This document shows, piece after piece, positions 42,879 through 53,601 of a stretch of DNA of 64,000 bases. Where the stretch lies: positions 1,074 through 65,073 of the forward strand of contig ML978294.1 of the NCBI GenBank assembly GCA_010015745.1. Reading direction: 5' to 3'. Origin of the DNA: Setomelanomma holmii. Its lineage: Eukaryota > Ascomycota > Dothideomycetes > Pleosporales > Phaeosphaeriaceae. The notes beneath the pieces were generated by a model. That model was not told the DNA's origin. It was given only the letters and a program-made list of their open reading frames with translations, and did not search any database. Made by a program: the position numbers and the translations under genes. Positions within the stretch are counted from its first letter, which is position 1; each line of letters opens with the position of its first letter.

Positions 42879-43126
42879 TGGTGAGGAGGCGAAGGAGCGC
42901 GGAACAGAGTCATCGAGATCTAAAGGGGCTTTACTCCATGACGTAAGAGCAGAACCCGCTAGGCGCAAAGAATCCCGAGGTCAACGTTGTGCTGGTCTGA
43001 GATAAAAACCACGCTGTCTGCCACTCGTGAGAAAATTCATTGGACAAAAGGCCCACCTGCTTTTTTATGTATTTGTGCCTGACCTCGCCATTTGACACAA
43101 TTGAGTATGGCGAGACCTTGATTGAT

Positions 43127-44717
43127 TCATTGCTCGTAGAATTGCAATACCGAGCTTGCGAAACATACTTGGCCCGGCAAGCCCACATTCGCCACCCGCT
43201 GGCAGCACACCACATCGTGCACATCCCGGAGGTGGTTCGATATCGCATGTATAGACAAAAGCATCTCCAACGTCAACAACAGCGTACAGCTCTTACCATC
43301 CCTGGAAAAGCTATAGTATACGTGCCCTGGCAAGCAATGTGCCTCCTCGAAGCGGCGTTGCATCTTGTCATGCTTGCTGGTGTGAAATTCGGACCAAGCG
43401 CCGCGATCTTCGGCATCAATCGTAATATAGCCTGACACCGCTCCGCAAAGGTAACGGAGGTCGATGGTGAAGGAGATGTCGACGTTTCGATGCGGACTGG
43501 AAGGAGAACAATGCATATGTGACTTGTTGGTTAGCTTGTGGCATCTTCCTTTCGCGCAAGGATGAGCATCATGCTCGTAGGCTACCGGAAGCGGTGTCTT
43601 GCGGAAGAATTCACCAACGGTCTTCTTAGCCTCTTGAGGGCTCAAAGTGAGAGACAACAGGTAGCGTCACCTGAGCAAATATGCGTGTCCATGGTTCGGA
43701 GGTGAAGTATTTCCATTCGGGGAGTATGCCTGGCTTGACTGCTATATCCAGGGCTTCGCAAACAATGCCGGTAGTACACAAACACAGAGATTGTAGGCAT
43801 TTCGAGATAATATCGTATGCTACTTCTTCGTTTGTGGTGCTGTAATCGATTGTAGTATCCGCGCCGTTGCTGCACAAGCCGAGAAATGAGAAGACACGAT
43901 CGCGCGAGACCGCACATCTCTTGTACCTGAATCGTCCTAGCAACCATAGCAGGGTCCGGCCGCGGGCATCTTCATCTATAGCACCCTGATGGCTGCTGGT
44001 GTAGCACTCAGGTCACACTTTCAGAGTCAAACCTATGTAATTCCATGAGGCTTCGATCGTGACAAACTGGGGTAAATTGCTGACTGCAAGCTCCACATCG
44101 CCTGCCATGAGCATACCGCGACGTGCGAGGATAATTTCTTGGATGATCCATGCGCAGAGCAAGTAGTCTGAGCTGAAAAAGCTTATTGCTACTGTTCGAG
44201 TGAGGACGTCTTTCTGAGGGGAGTCTCGGAGGAATTCAGCGATGGATTCGTCGGGACCTACCCAGGAAATGACTTCGATGGCGTGGGAGAAGATCGAACC
44301 CATAAGTCGCACTTGCCGCGTTCGCTCCTTGACGTTGTTTTGGTCGATACACAGAGCGTCGATCCAAAGCCATTTTGATATACCTCTGGATCGAGCGACT
44401 TGGAGAAACGCCAACAAGTTGTCGCGCACTAAGTGTTGTTGACCTGCTATCTCGATCCGACGGTCGCTTGGCGATCCCCAAACGTACGACAAACACGAGT
44501 ATTCGGTCTCAATGCTCGCATGCCGAAGTTGACACTGAATGTTCCCATCGACAGATAATTCTGGCAGTACCCGAATGAGCCTGATTGATTGCTGCGAAAC
44601 ATTAAGTGGTTGGTACGCGAAAACTTGTCGTTCCAAAGCTGGGCCCATGGTCGACAACACTGAGTTGAAATCCTTAGCATACAAATTCGGATGAGCAGCG
44701 GCGTTCAAGTCAGTCAC
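43127..44717 (-). pseudogene. HET-domain incompatibility gene 3, probably disrupted
   Basis: Residues about 50-210 form a full HET domain: YSCLSYVWGSPSDRR, LLAFLQVARSRG, LWIDALCIDQNNVKERTRQVRLMGSIFSHAIEVISWVG, CAWIIQEIILARRG. Start MTDLNAAAHPN at 44717. An in-frame TGA lies at 44013-44015 (LTLKV*PECY); the same frame is then open again through GRTLLWLLGRFRYKRCAVSRDRVFSFLGLC to about 43626. At about 43640-43657 the frame shifts to SLTLSPQEAKKTVGEFF and runs to 43127. Either two small introns or two lesions explain this. I found no clean GT...AG pair for the TGA region, so I favour decay. The C-terminal part is Cys-rich. Confidence 0.75.
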
Positions 44718-45331
44718 GGTGCGCCACGAAACAGCACGCCGAGTTCAACATCGGCAAGCAAAACATATAAGAGATTAAGTGTGTCATGTGGGTGGTGGGG
44801 CGCGGGGCAGTGCAAGCCGAGTAGGCTACAGCAGGTACCTCGAAGACTTCGGCCATGAAAAGGGATCCAGTATCTCTTACAGACAGTCAAAAGGAAGCCT
44901 CTTCGGGCTCCGGGGTAGTTGAAGATATCACAGGTGTGTTGGACGAGGTTGAAAAGCACTTCAGTGACCTTACGAGCTAGTGCTAGAAAGGAAGACGTGA
45001 GCGAATACGAGGCTGCGCATGACTAATTCCAGAATCAAGGCGGTTACGATGTAGGACTCTAATGTTGAAGACGTCCTGCGTTTCTCTGTCAGCTTGCCAA
45101 CGACGACAAATGTCCGTCGTGATGAAAATCGTCTCTTTGTCTCTCGACATGCGAGCGAGTCTCCGGTCTACTGCAGTACTTCGTGACTATCGCGAAATTG
45201 AATCTCAGCACCAAGGTAGACGAGACAGCAAGAGCTGTTGATAATGTCAAGTATAGCTTCTTACCAAAGTAACGGGACAGTGTGAGTGCCTTCGGCAACT
45301 CTCCACCGGCATGACTCGATCCGGTGTAGTC
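44718..45331. other. Intergenic, no supported gene
   Basis: Promoter side of HET gene 3. I see no gene; the solo LTR begins at 45332. Confidence 0.4.
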
Positions 45332-45468
45332 TGTAACGGTTTGGGCCCTGCCCAGATCTACTCTAGTACAAGTTGGGATAGCTCATGTGCGGCAGTCTAT
45401 ATATGTAGCTCCGCCCACCTCAGATAGTTAATTCAGCGCAGTCCCTCCCCTCCCTCTGTACCGTTACA
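45332..45468 (+). mobile_element. Solo Copia LTR with 5-bp target-site duplication
   Basis: 137 bp with TGTAACGG...CCGTTACA ends (perfect 8-bp inverted ends). It is homologous to the LTR at 667-799 over its whole length. TAGTC stands directly before (45327-45331) and directly after (45469-45473), a perfect 5-bp duplication. This proves insertion of a full element followed by LTR-LTR recombination. Confidence 0.95.
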
Positions 45469-45473
45469 TAGTC

Positions 45474-46207
45474 GCACCAAACAACGAATCTCTTGCGCTG
45501 GTCTTGATTGTTCATAGAGCTCGTTCCTGGTGAAAAAGACCTGAACATCCACCAGAGTTAGATCAGTGGTCGGCTCTGGCTGGAATAAGCTACCTTATCG
45601 GGAGCTGGGAGATCTGAAGATTGTGGTGTGAGCTTCTCCCATCGAAACTGTGCGTGTCAGTCCAGTAGCAATGACTTTGACAGGATGGTTTCGTATATCG
45701 TGAGCTATACCGTAATTGCAGATGAAATCTCAATTTCCCCCTCAGTCTTGTCGCTGGAGCTTCCGATTCGCAGAACCTCAAGGCCATTGAGATAGATAAT
45801 GGCTTGCAATCGTGATGTCGAGCCCTGATCTCGGTGGCTTCGAAGAGAAGCTGCGGTCCCCGAAGTCTATCGGAAGCTCAGCCAGGATACAACGCAACAC
45901 GTCGTGACATGATTGTCCGCTTGGTAATGACGCGGTGTCCAAAGGGCGGCCGTTGGCAATATCGATGCCTTGGCAGTGGGGATGGGCGGATCCGTGGTGA
46001 TATGTATACGATACTGTAACCTCGATAGGGCAAGGAAATGAGCAAATTTTACGTTCGTTGGAGGAGCCATTCGAGTCAATATTAGGTATTCCTCGTGTGA
46101 GCCTAGCTCTTCCGAATCCGTTGACGTGAAAACAACAAGAGCGTCTTTCATGCTCTGGAACCTCGATATCGGTATGCAAACGTCTTGGTGGGTTTAATGG
46201 TGGTCAA
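45474..46207. other. Intergenic, no supported gene
   Basis: Reverse-strand ORFs of 94-133 codons (45778-46179) show no domain. The missing N-terminal part of the amine oxidase fragment is not readable here. Confidence 0.4.
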
Positions 46208-46550
46208 TTAGATGCTCTTCTCTCCGGGCCAATTCAGCACACTGATCCCACATCCCGTGCGTCCAGCTTCCGACGGACGATTCGTTATCGTCGGCGAACA
46301 CGCATCTGCGAATCATGCGTGGATTGTAGGAGCACTGGACTCTGCGCTGCGCGGTTTGAAGCAGATTTTCACGCGATTTGGAATGAGTGAAGAACTGAGA
46401 AGGATGATCACAGTGTTTGGAGACGTTGATGAAATGAAGCAAGAACAGGTTGCGAAACAGGTTATCATTTCCATGATGACTGAGGAAGAAATGGCAGAGT
46501 TGAGGTTAGGAAGACCGATTCAGGCTGTTGCTTCAGTTGCACAGGTTTAA
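46208..46550 (+). pseudogene. Flavin amine (L-amino acid) oxidase, C-terminal fragment
   Basis: The 112-codon ORF starts MLFSPGQFSTL and shows the C-terminal FAD-binding motif of the flavin amine oxidase family: RPASDGRFVIVGEHASANHAWIVGALDSALRG, where the Gly-Glu binds FAD and the following helix caps it. It then has FGMSEELRRMITVFGDVDEM to a stop at 46548-46550. A TAG stands directly before the ATG. The N-terminal Rossmann part (GxGxxG) and the substrate domain are missing, so this is the 3' remnant of an oxidase gene. Confidence 0.85.
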
Positions 46551-46970
46551 TGTTAAACTCGCTTTGAGCCTAAAATGTTACCGCCTTGCTTGCGTGGTCT
46601 GAATAGTTCTAAGCAACAACAAGCACCGTCACATGCTGAGTGCAAATGGATATCAGGATAGCGGATGAAGGACGTTTCCCGAGAAGTCCTCAGCCAAGTG
46701 CAACATTCCTAACGCACCAGTCATCGGGAGATTCTCTACAGCGGCCAGTGACATAAGAAAGAATATGTGGTCCCCGGGTAGTCAGTAGAAATCAAGCCAA
46801 ATCTTGTGCAACAGGCTACGGGTGCACATACACAACTCAGCCTCAAATCCGCATACTCCAACCAAACCGTCCGTCAATTATATACTTGCATCCGAAAATC
46901 TTCGGCGTGATCATCATGATATCTGTAACGTAACTGTTTAGGCACGGTGTTCTTCAAAAGTCCTTATTCC
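46551..46970. other. Intergenic, no supported gene
   Basis: It lies between the stop of the amine-oxidase fragment and the 3' end of the cell-wall gene. I see nothing in it. Confidence 0.4.
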
Positions 46971-48419
46971 TCATGGTCTTGTTGCGAACCACCAGGATTG
47001 CACCGATATTGCTGAGATACTTAATGCCAAAAGCAACAGCGCAGCACGCTTCTCAAGTCCCGTTGCTACTTTAATAGCTCTCCCGCCGCCAGTTTTAGCA
47101 TTCTTGTGTGCTGAGGATTCGACTACGGTCGTCGACCTTGTTGTAAAGACCTCTGAAGTCTGGCTGTCCACAAATTGTGCACTTCGACTCTGTGGGGTTG
47201 TAAGCCCGCCTGGCTGGTCTCCAACATCCACTGCTGGTAGTGTAATCGTCTTCCCACCAAGAACCGTTCTTCTACCACCTGGTATATCGACCGTCAGACC
47301 ACCCACCACAATCATCGCAGCACCGGTCACTGGTACCGTATACGTCTCTCCGTTGTACACCGTGAGTTTCACAGCTTCTGTCGGCTGCGCGCGCTGGAGA
47401 ATCGAAGACGTGCGCCCATCAACAATAACAGCTGTGCCTTGTGGATCAAGATAGACGAGCGTGCCGCCGCTCGTGGTTTTGCGCCCATCTGGTAACGTCG
47501 TCGTCACTTGATCCAGCATCATGTATTCGCCGGGGAGGAGCGTTTGTGTACCTACTATAAAGCGGCCGAGTGCATCTGCGGTGTACGTCTTGCTGTCCAG
47601 TGTCAATACGTAAGGTGCCGAACGAGATGGAGGGGTGGGCGTGACTGGTATTGTACTGCTTCCATCTACGACGACGAACTTGCTTTGCGCGTCGAGATAG
47701 ATCGGAATACCACTGCGTACGGTGAGTTGAGAATTGGATAGCATGGATGTCGATCCAGCGAGAGTGATGATGTGTTCGGGCAACAATGTTTGCGTTCCAA
47801 GCACGAATGCGAAGGTGCTTTGGAAGGAGCTAGGTATGCCCAAATCCTGCGGCCTTGGGTCAAATATGCTCACATTATTCGGATTCAGAGATTGGATCGA
47901 TGGGTTCTCCTGGATGTCTTCAGGCAGGCCCAGAATTGGACTCTGCGATGCGCTGGGGCCGGCCGCGGGCACGTTCGTCACCCATGTGGGAATCACTGTG
48001 ATGACTTCACCCTCATGAGAAAGTTCACCAGCGGGCTGTAACGTGATCACGAGTGGAGGCAGCTCAATAGGCATAGTGGGTGCCGGAAGAGGCCTCCATA
48101 ACACGGGTGGCGCCGACGTCATGGCCCGCGTGGTCGCCACAACTGACACGGAAGTCGGAGGAGCAATGACCGGGGGTCCATTTGCCGGGGTTGCTGATAC
48201 ATTTGGTATGACGGCGTTTGGATGGGATGCTGTTCTTGGGACAAGAAGCTGCTGCGGCTTGAGAGTGCGCGGTGGATCATAAAGACCGCTCCCGTGTGCT
48301 GGACGACATGAAGCCCAATCAGGATAAAGGTCCCGACGCGTGCGGTGATCGCAATACTGAGATATGTTAGTCGCCTGTGTATGATCTGTCCGCTTAGAAA
48401 GGATGAAGGGTACCGGTAA

Positions 48420-48463
48420 CGTAGTTGGCAAGCGAGCAGGCCACCCCACCAACTCTGCGCACT
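48420..48463 (+). repeat. Fot1-like left terminal inverted repeat
   Basis: Starts ACGTAGTTGG directly after the TA target; pairs with 50188-50231. Confidence 0.92.
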
Positions 48464-48482
48464 ATCTTAACTCTTAACCATC

Positions 48483-50127
48483 ATGGCTTCACCACCTCAA
48501 GCCCAACTTTCTTCTTCTGAAGCTGATATACACCTCGCAATATCAGCTATTAATTTGAAATAGATTCTGACCGAGAGATGTGCTGCAGAGACATTTGATG
48601 TCGCTCAAACAACGCTCCAGAGACGACGGGCTGGGAAGCCTGCCCAATGCGATTGCCAGCCCAACTCAAAGGAGCTTACCCAGAGAGAAGAGGAGGTGAT
48701 TGTAAGATACATACTTGACCTAGACCAGCGTGGATTTGCGCCCATGTACGGAGCTGTACGTGATATGGCTGATAAGCTGCTTGCTGCGCGCTACGCAGGC
48801 CAGGTTGGGCAGAAGTGGCCAGCCAACTTTGTCAGGCGTACAGACTCTCCCAAAACGCGTTTCAATCGAGCGTACGATAGGCAGAGAGCTCTCTGCGAGG
48901 ATCCTGTGTTAATTAGGAGCTGGTTTGAGCTTGTAGAGCAGACAAAAGCCAAGTACGGCATCTGCAATGAGGACGTCTACAACTTTGACAAGACTGGCTT
49001 TATGATGGGAAAGATCACGACTCAGATCGTCGTGACAGGGTCAGAGGAGAGGTCGGCCAAAGGTTGTCCAGCCTGGGAATCGCAAGTGGACAACGGTGAC
49101 CCAAGGAATCAACGCTGCTGGCTGGGCTATCCTACCGTTCATCATCTTTGCAGGCCAGCACCACCTCTCTGCCTGGTATGAGGAGGATATACCACGCGAC
49201 TGGGCTATCGTTGTCAGGGACAATGGCTGGATGACTAATGAGCTTGGAGTTGAGTGGCTAAAGCACTTTATTAAGCATACAGAGGGCAAGGTAGTTGGGG
49301 CGCATAGGCTGCTCATCCTCAATGGCCATGAAAGCCACCACTCTCTTGAGTTTCGAGAGCTCTGCAAGGAGAATAATATCTACACACTCTGCATGCCGCC
49401 TCACTCATCGCATCTGCTGCAGCCTCTTGACGTTGGCTGCTTCTCGCCATTGAAGCGCGCCTACAGCCGTAAGATCGAGGCTCTAATCTGCCACCACATC
49501 AACCACATCACGAAACTGGAATTTCTGCCAGCCTTTAAGGCAGTCTTTGAGCGATCGTTCACGTTGGTCAATATCTGCTCAGCCTTTCGAGGCGCAGGCC
49601 TTGTTCCTTTCCAGCCAGACATTGTTCTATTAAAGCTGGATGTGCAGCTTCGTATGCCTTCACCAGCCGCTCTGCCAGAGGCCGTCTGGGAGGCTCGTAC
49701 GCCAAGCAACGGACATGAGCTTGAGGCTCAATCAAGGTTAATACGTGATCGAGTGCGGCGGCACAAGAGCTCGTCGCCAGCCTCGATCATTGAGGCAATT
49801 GGACAGCTCAAGAAAGGAGCAGAGGTAATGATGCTTTCAGCTGAGCTGATGCGCGATCGGATCACCAGCCTTGAGAGAGCCAATGAGGCAGCAACAAAGT
49901 GTAGGCAGCGCAAAAAGAAGCGAATACAGAAGCAGAGGGTCTTAACAAAGGGGGAGGGAGAGGACATACTCGCCCAGAAGGAGGCTGGCCAGCAGATAGA
50001 GCGTGTACAGCGTCAGGGTGGAGGGCAATCAGGCCTCAGCTGCCAGGCTCTAGCGCGCTGCAAGAGGTGCAGAGAGACTGGTCATAACTCACGTACGTGC
50101 AAAAAGGATACTATAGATACTGCTTAA
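48483..50127 (+). pseudogene. Fot1/Pogo transposase, inactive
   Basis: Start MASPPQAQLS at 48483. A DNA-binding part with CENP-B-like helices (FDVAQTTLQRRRAGKP, WPANFVRR) follows. The DDE part has VYNFDKTGFMMGK (first Asp intact), then VVQPGNRKWTTVTQG.NAAGWAILPFIIFAGQ, LLILNGHESHHS (second catalytic Asp is Asn) and PPHSSHLLQPLDVGCFSPLK (third Asp). Lesions: in-frame TAG near 48560 (INLK*ILTER; CAG-to-TAG fits) and a frame slip at about 49040-49065. The tail has basic helices and a CCHC knuckle CKRCRETGHNSRTC. Confidence 0.92.
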
Positions 50128-50187
50128 TCTACTGTATCAATATCTATAGATTACTTCATAATGTGGTGGAGTTGCATGCCTGTAGAG

Positions 50188-50231
50188 GTGGGCAGAGTTG
50201 GTGGGGTGGCCCGCTCGCTTGCCAACTACGT
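50188..50231 (+). repeat. Fot1-like right terminal inverted repeat
   Basis: Ends GCTTGCCAACTACGT directly before the second TA (50232-50233). Confidence 0.92.
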
Positions 50232-51834
50232 TATTGATTTAACATACTGTGGACGGCACGGATCTGTTCAGATCTGTTAGTATCTTTCCACCCAGATCGA
50301 ATCTTGACGGACGACTCACCAAGCGTGTTCATGTAAGCATAGAGATCATCAGGATGCCACTCAAGCCACGGCGCGCTGGGCGTAGTGCAATTCCCTTCCA
50401 GGTCGGCGAAGGTGATTTGTCGTGAAATAACAGTGGATGTCACTGCCATGCCAGGCCAGCCACATGTGGTCAGGACCCAGGTGGATGCGCTCAATGTACT
50501 CATCTCATCCGCATCAAAAGCCATTGTAGTCGCGATGACATCCTGAATATCGTAAGCAGTTGCTCGTCGAGCACAGAAAGCAGGCCAAAGTATACCTGGC
50601 CAACAGTGCCGCAGCTATCACGAGCTCTCAATGAGCTGAACGCCAAGTAGACACTTGGCGATATGCTGCAATGACAGTAAGCCTTGTATCTTCGATTTTG
50701 ACGGGCGGGCCGTACAAAGTGAAACCCTCGTCGATGTAGCTATATACAGTATCCGACATAGGAACGGAAGCATCTTGTCGGCCGTCTTGACTTGCTCTAG
50801 GTAATGGTGTCGCTTGGTCTGGCCAATAGAAGAATTCGAACTCATTAGCCCATATACTGCATCCACCGCAGCACGGATCCTGACGCTCCACCACATCTAG
50901 AACTGACCCATTGTCTGCGTCCATTAGCCATATACTTCACATAACAGTGTCAGGACATACAGGATACTGTCGTCGTTATTGGAGTACCGTACTCAACCAG
51001 GAACGAGTCATTCGTCACTATCAGAGTGAGGTCGGGGACGGTCAGTGTCGTAGTCATGACCGGAACTGGCCCCGAGTACTCTGTGACCGCCGACCAGTAG
51101 GATACACTGCATGAACTGGCAACGCACCGATCCGCATAGTCGTAGAAGAACATGTCATCGATGTAGACCCGATCGAAATCGCATCCTGGAATGTCTCACA
51201 ATTGTGGCATGCCAGTATACGTGGTGATTGGACATGTCGACGTGGGGGAGGAAACGCTGCTTACAATGAGTGCAGGTGCAGCAGAAATTACCGAAGTGAG
51301 GTTGAGTGGGCTTTGCGTCCTTGCAGTAGCTGTGTAAACATTGGTGACGTTAGTGCTTTGCTGCTGGTCACCGATGCTTGTGTTTCGATATAGAACAGTG
51401 TTCCGTGAAGTTATGTTCATTCCATGATCCTTCACGGTAGTCGTGGTGTGAGGTGGCTTCGATGTCGCTCTACTTTTATCCGTACTCCACGTAAAGCTGG
51501 ACAGGTTCAACGTCGATATTTGCGTCCGATGTAGCGACAATTCTCGGTTGTCTTTCGAAGTCCGTGGCTGGGCAGTGTCCACGGTCACAGTCTGCGACGA
51601 TGTCGAGCTGCTCCAAGGCTCTCCCAAGGGGACGACGAGGTGGTGACTGTTCGATGAGGTGTCTGTCTCTTGTAGTGTTCTGACTTCAACGCTTTTAATT
51701 ATGGTTGTAACGCTGTGTGTCGCGACTTCCGTTGTTGTATTTAGCGCCGAAGACAGATCTGCTGATCTGGCGGTCGGAATATGGCGGCATAGTGCTAATG
51801 CGAAGAAAAGGCGCAGAGGATAGAACATAATCAT

Positions 51835-52429
51835 CTTTCCAGGCGCACTTCGTAAGCGAAGTTGCAGAAGACTGACCATATCTGTTGCAAGATAATCTGC
51901 TGCTAGCAATGCGACCTACCACTATCGCGCCATGCTCGAAAATGTCACTGGTAACATGGCGTACCTGCTTCTTCGGGACGATGCGAAAAGCTTTCTCAAA
52001 AGCTTTACGCTGTGGGGAATAGCATACGATGCGACGCATGCGGAGAGATACATTTTCCTGGCTGTAGTCTTACACTAGAGCTACGTGAGCGAAGTTCCAC
52101 CATATAGAGCCAATGAGTGCTGTACACAATCGATGACATGCCCCACTAGAATTCCGTGTGGCTAATCTAGCTGGATTACTGAGCAAGTAAGCGAGTACGC
52201 AATTCTCAAAATAGACTGAGCTTGCCGAAGATAGTGGAAACACGAGTCGTACCTGCAGCAACACATCTATATCGATAACTAGGTTGCAGGAACTAGGAAC
52301 GAGTTCTTGAGCTCTGCTCGTGATTGCCGCGCGCGGTCCGAATTCAGGTAAGAATCGCGCCAAAGCCCTGGACCACGATATCGTTGAAACTCCTGTTGTT
52401 CTCTGTGTCTGAGACAGCGCTGTATACTC
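51835..52429. other. Intergenic, no supported gene
   Basis: Promoter side of the cell-wall gene and 3' flank of Cys-motif copy C. I see no gene. Confidence 0.4.
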
Positions 52430-53293
52430 TCACAGAAATTTATTCCCCGTGATCTTCTGCTTACCTTTCCTCCTCACCGCCGTCTTTCCAACTCTGCTCT
52501 CAACTTTTGTGTTCACAACCTTCTTCTCCACTAAACTCCTCTGAGTCTTGCCTGACTTTCTTGATCCCTCCTTTCTTACCTTCACCTCAGGACCCACCGT
52601 ATCGTCCTCCTCCGCCAATCCGACTCCTTCCTCCAACTCTAAATCCTTGCTCCATATTCTTTTAATCTCCCAGCCCCTTTTCAGACCTGCAGTTCCCGCG
52701 TTGCACTTTGGCGCACAAGCCCACCCCATCGCCTCATGCTTCTCACTATGATTCCGTATACTCTTGACCACAATCTCAGCAGCCTTTTCCCATGTCCGCA
52801 ATTTCTCTAAACCATCGGTCCACGTACCCACAGTGCTGTCTTGCGTACGAATCTCGTTGACAAGCGTCTGGTACATCTTCAAGTCCAGCGACCATTGGTC
52901 ACGGCAGACGTAGTCGACTGGATATGCACCTGCGCGAGATTGGGGCCGAAGTAGTGGGCATATTGGACCGCATGTACCGCTGGCATGGTTGTGTACTGTG
53001 CAGTGCGAGCAGAAGTAGTTGCTGTACTTGTTGTGCGCGAGGAAGTATGAGCGGATGGAGAGGGAGTGTTTGATGGAAGCTAAGGTCGCTTCGAGGTTGC
53101 GGAGGCGCGTGAGGATGCGTGGGTCTACAGGAGCGGGAGACTTCGGCATTTTATCATTCGGTGGTGGGGGAAGTGATGTACATGGTGATAGTGGGACTAC
53201 TCCCCGAGTTCGAACGATTACAGATGAGCCTGAACTCGGTGTGCTTTCCCCTCGTGCGACGCGAATCGACAGCTCATGGTTTCGGCGTGGCAT
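52430..53293 (-). CDS. Unrecognised Cys-motif family protein, copy C
   Basis: About 287 residues from MPRRNHELS; a start at 53149 (MPKSPAPVD, more like copy A) or 53416 is also possible. The blocks match copies A and B: helix LTRLRNLEATLASIKHSL, then FCSHCTVHNHASGTCGPICPLLRPQSRAG, YVCRDQWSLDLKMYQTLVNEI, a charged region with LRTWEKAAEIVVK and GLKRGWEIKR near the same place as GLNLEWRFEQ in A. A C-terminal basic tail (KSGKTQRSLVEKK...KGKQKITG) looks like a nuclear localisation signal. Unknown function; the Cys block may bind zinc. Confidence 0.75.
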   Translation of the reverse strand: MPRRNHELSIRVARGESTPSSGSSVIVRTRGVVPLSPCTSLPPPPNDKMPKSPAPVDPRILTRLRNLEATLASIKHSLSIRSYFLAHNKYSNYFCSHCTVHNHASGTCGPICPLLRPQSRAGAYPVDYVCRDQWSLDLKMYQTLVNEIRTQDSTVGTWTDGLEKLRTWEKAAEIVVKSIRNHSEKHEAMGWACAPKCNAGTAGLKRGWEIKRIWSKDLELEEGVGLAEEDDTVGPEVKVRKEGSRKSGKTQRSLVEKKVVNTKVESRVGKTAVRRKGKQKITGNKFL

Positions 53294-53601
53294 CGTGGTG
53301 ACGTGGAATGATTGAGATGAAGAATTTGTGCGCTGTTCCCTGGCCGTGGAAAGGTACCTATAGGTTTCGAAGCTCGAGGCATGAGCCAGTAAGACATCTT
53401 GCGGGAGCGAAGACAATGCTATTGTCTCCTTTATGAGTCGAACAATGTCTTATAACTCATCACCTGCATTGATGATTTGTCGATGAAGTTCTGTTTGATC
53501 CGAGATTAAGTGCACGATGTGTCACATGGAAGCAAGACACATGCTCAAAGTGATATCAAAAGAATACAATATGAGGAACTTGTCTACCTACATGCGCCAG
53601 A

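Larger units (their letters stand above)
38664..42946 (+). pseudogene. HET-domain gene 2, broken and split by a hAT element
   Basis: The HET domain reads SIRLLRICPDLSP, TCLSYV-stop-GDE, RQNLCSVLHFAK, GPLWIDALSMNQNNVEERNHQVRQMGAIL and EVISWFSPDEDIASYL. The Trp of SYVWG is TGA (38798-38800). Further lesions are a frame change near 39060-39120, a TAG just after TLAKRNALMA (about 39193), and a TAA inside QTC*RNICLCTIHALGEALEIG (about 39505). The C-terminal part runs through GMSLHGVPAPRAVVR to about 40133. It resumes after the transposon at about 42880 as RRRSAEQSHRDLKGLYSMT, stop at 42944-42946. It is a paralogue of HET 3 and HET remnant 1. Confidence 0.87.
48420..50231 (+). mobile_element. Fot1/Pogo-type Tc1-mariner transposon (1.81 kb)
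   Basis: TA dinucleotides flank both ends (48418-48419 and 50232-50233). Inverted repeats of about 44 bp (48420-48463 and 50188-50231) start ACGTAGTTGGCAAGCGAGC and differ at about two positions. Inside is a DDE transposase on the forward strand with a stop, a frameshift and a catalytic substitution. It splits a cell-wall glycoprotein gene. Confidence 0.95.
46971..51834 (-). pseudogene. GPI-type cell-wall glycoprotein gene split by a Fot1/Pogo element
   Basis: Pieces on the reverse strand join into one family I know from fungal genomes: (a) 51834-51196, signal MIMFYPLRLFFALAL then Ser/Thr-rich; (b) about 51186-50950, DDMFFYDYADRCVASSCSVSYWSAV with VTNDSF; (c) about 50924-50618, CCGGCSIWANEFEFFYWPD and FTLYGPPVKI; (d) about 50524-50232, ITFADLEGNCTTPSAPW...YMNTLG, then an intron GTGAGT...AACAG and DPCRPQ; (e) 48417-46971, RRDLYPDWASCRPAHGSGLYDPP, about three diverged VGTQTLLPGEY-type repeats and a hydrophobic GPI-like tail. 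The transposon sits between (d) and (e). Removing it with one TA restores an open frame. Introns between (a) to (d) are likely but their borders are not fixed. Probably an adhesin or wall protein. Confidence 0.78.

Noticed and set aside
45778..46179. 133-codon reverse ORF next to the amine-oxidase fragment
   Set aside because: I tried to read oxidase motifs on both strands and found none; no other family is visible.
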